This document shows, one piece after another, positions 6,185 through 6,947 of a stretch of DNA of 6,947 nt. The first letter of the stretch is position 1, and each line of letters begins with the position of its first letter. The stretch is from Actinomycetota bacterium (GTDB lineage: Bacteria > Actinomycetota > Actinomycetes > Mycobacteriales > Mycobacteriaceae). Made by a program: the position numbers and the translations under genes. The stretch is from positions 1 to 6,947 of the forward strand of contig SYAA01000355.1 in assembly GCA_005789055.1 (NCBI GenBank). The letters are read 5' to 3'. The notes under the pieces were generated by a model that was not told where the DNA came from, did not search any database, and was given only the letters and a program-made list of their open reading frames with translations.

Positions 6185-6799
6185 ATGCCACAGGGCCAGC
6201 CGATTTCCGTTCCCGATGACGGACTGACCACCAGACAGCGACGTAACGCCCCGGTGCTCGCGGTGCACACCGGTGTCGGCAAAGGGAAGTCGACCGCGGC
6301 CTTCGGAATGGCGTTGCGCGCGTGGAACGCGGGCATGGACATCGCGGTCTTCCAGTTCGTCAAGAGTGCCAAGTGGAAGGTCGGGGAGGAAACCGTTTTC
6401 GAACGACTCGGCCGCCTGCACGACGACGAGGGAATCGGCGGCGCGGTCCAGTGGCACAAGATGGGCGCCGGCTGGTCCTGGGTCAGGAAACCGGGCGCCG
6501 AGGACGATCACGCCGCGACCGCCGCCGCCGGCTGGGCGGAGATCTCGCGCCGCCTGGCCGCGCAGGAACACGACTTCTACGTTCTTGACGAGTTCACCTA
6601 CCCACTGGCGTGGGGGTGGGTCGACGTCGACGAGGTGGTCGAAACGTTGCTGGCCCGGCCGGGCCGGCAGCATGTCGTCATTACCGGACGCGACGCCCCG
6701 CCGCGACTGCTCGACGTCGCCGATCTGGTGACTGAGATGATCAAGATCGCCCACCCGATGGATGCCGGCCGCAAGGGCCAGCGCGGTCTGGAGTGGTAG
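6185..6799 (+). CDS. cobO: Cob(I)yrinic acid a,c-diamide adenosyltransferase (CobO/BtuR)
   Basis: 204 aa. ATG start at 6185 with AAGGGGG (6172-6178) upstream; TAG stop. The enzyme transfers the adenosyl group of ATP to the cobalt of reduced corrinoid in cobalamin synthesis and salvage, in the cytoplasm. The P-loop GVGKGKST (30-37) follows an N-terminal tail. The family-typical segments FQFVKS (about 56-61), [12 protein letters not shown] and [21 protein letters not shown] are clear, as is the C-terminal GQRGLEW. The length matches CobO proteins. It starts 27 bases after the chelatase stop and the next gene starts two bases after its own stop, so it is in the same operon. Confidence 0.96.
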   Translation: MPQGQPISVPDDGLTTRQRRNAPVLAVHTGVGKGKSTAAFGMALRAWNAGMDIAVFQFVKSAKWKVGEETVFERLGRLHDDEGIGGAVQWHKMGAGWSWVRKPGAEDDHAATAAAGWAEISRRLAAQEHDFYVLDEFTYPLAWGWVDVDEVVETLLARPGRQHVVITGRDAPPRLLDVADLVTEMIKIAHPMDAGRKGQRGLEW

Positions 6800-6801
6800 G
6801 C

Positions 6802-6947
6802 GTGGCGAGCACTCCCGCCATTGTGATCGGCGCTCCGTCGTCCGGAAGTGGGAAGACCACCATCGCAACGGGGTTGATGGGGGCGCTGCGCCGCGGCGGC
6901 CGGCGGGTCGCGCCGTTCAAAGTCGGACCGGACTTCATCGATCCCGG
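6802..6947 (+). CDS. cobB: Cobyrinic acid a,c-diamide synthase (CobB), N-terminal part
   Basis: GTG start at 6802 with GGAG at 6790-6793, two bases after the cobO stop; the window ends after 48 codons. The visible part has the ATP-binding P-loop [10 protein letters not shown] (10-19) and the [14 protein letters not shown] signature (35-48) of the CobB/CobQ family. CobB amidates the a and c side chains of hydrogenobyrinic or cobyrinic acid using glutamine and ATP. Placement after cobO is the common actinobacterial order. The C-terminal glutaminase domain lies outside the window. Confidence 0.93.
   Translation, partial: MASTPAIVIGAPSSGSGKTTIATGLMGALRRGGRRVAPFKVGPDFIDP

Noticed and set aside
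5438..6868. 476-codon open frame on the minus strand
   Set aside because: It is antisense to the chelatase VWA domain and cobO, both recognised by motifs; a shadow.

Overview
The window is high-GC DNA with GTG starts, short intergenic gaps and a gene order typical of Mycobacterium and close relatives. From memory, the right half matches the M. tuberculosis block Rv2854 (hydrolase), Rv2851c (GNAT), Rv2850c (Mg/Co-chelatase-like), Rv2849c (cobO) and Rv2848c (cobB). No species can be named. There are no RNA genes, insertion sequences or CRISPR arrays, and no gene-free stretch longer than 300 bases.

Left region (about 1-2700): a plus-strand gene (28-693) encodes a six-helix membrane protein of DUF5134 type with a Met- and His-rich loop. 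It converges on a perfect 16-bp hairpin terminator (701-739). From the other side comes a minus-strand series. In order of transcription it holds a zf-HC2 (ZAS-type) anti-sigma-like membrane protein (2655-1942), a small secreted Gly/Ala/Ser-rich repeat protein (1781-1377) and a secreted protein whose predicted mature N-terminus starts with His (1337-753). GGAAC...CGAC elements, which look like ECF sigma promoters, precede both the zf-HC2 gene and the two-gene secreted operon. The His/Met motifs and the zf-HC2 type suggest a metal-responsive (possibly copper) envelope module. That reading is inference; no protein here is a classical copper protein.

Middle (2745-3809): a minus-strand alpha/beta hydrolase of the monoacylglycerol lipase type is divergent from the cobalamin-side operon, across a 75-bp intergenic region.

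Right region (3810-6947): a tightly packed plus-strand operon runs ElaA-like GNAT acetyltransferase, fused AAA+/VWA chelatase-like protein, cobO and cobB (cut by the window end). It probably serves cobalamin metal insertion, adenosylation and amidation. The most notable sequence fact is that the chelatase AAA+ domain has Asn in place of the catalytic Walker A lysine, while Walker B, sensor 1, the arginine finger and the VWA metal site are all kept.
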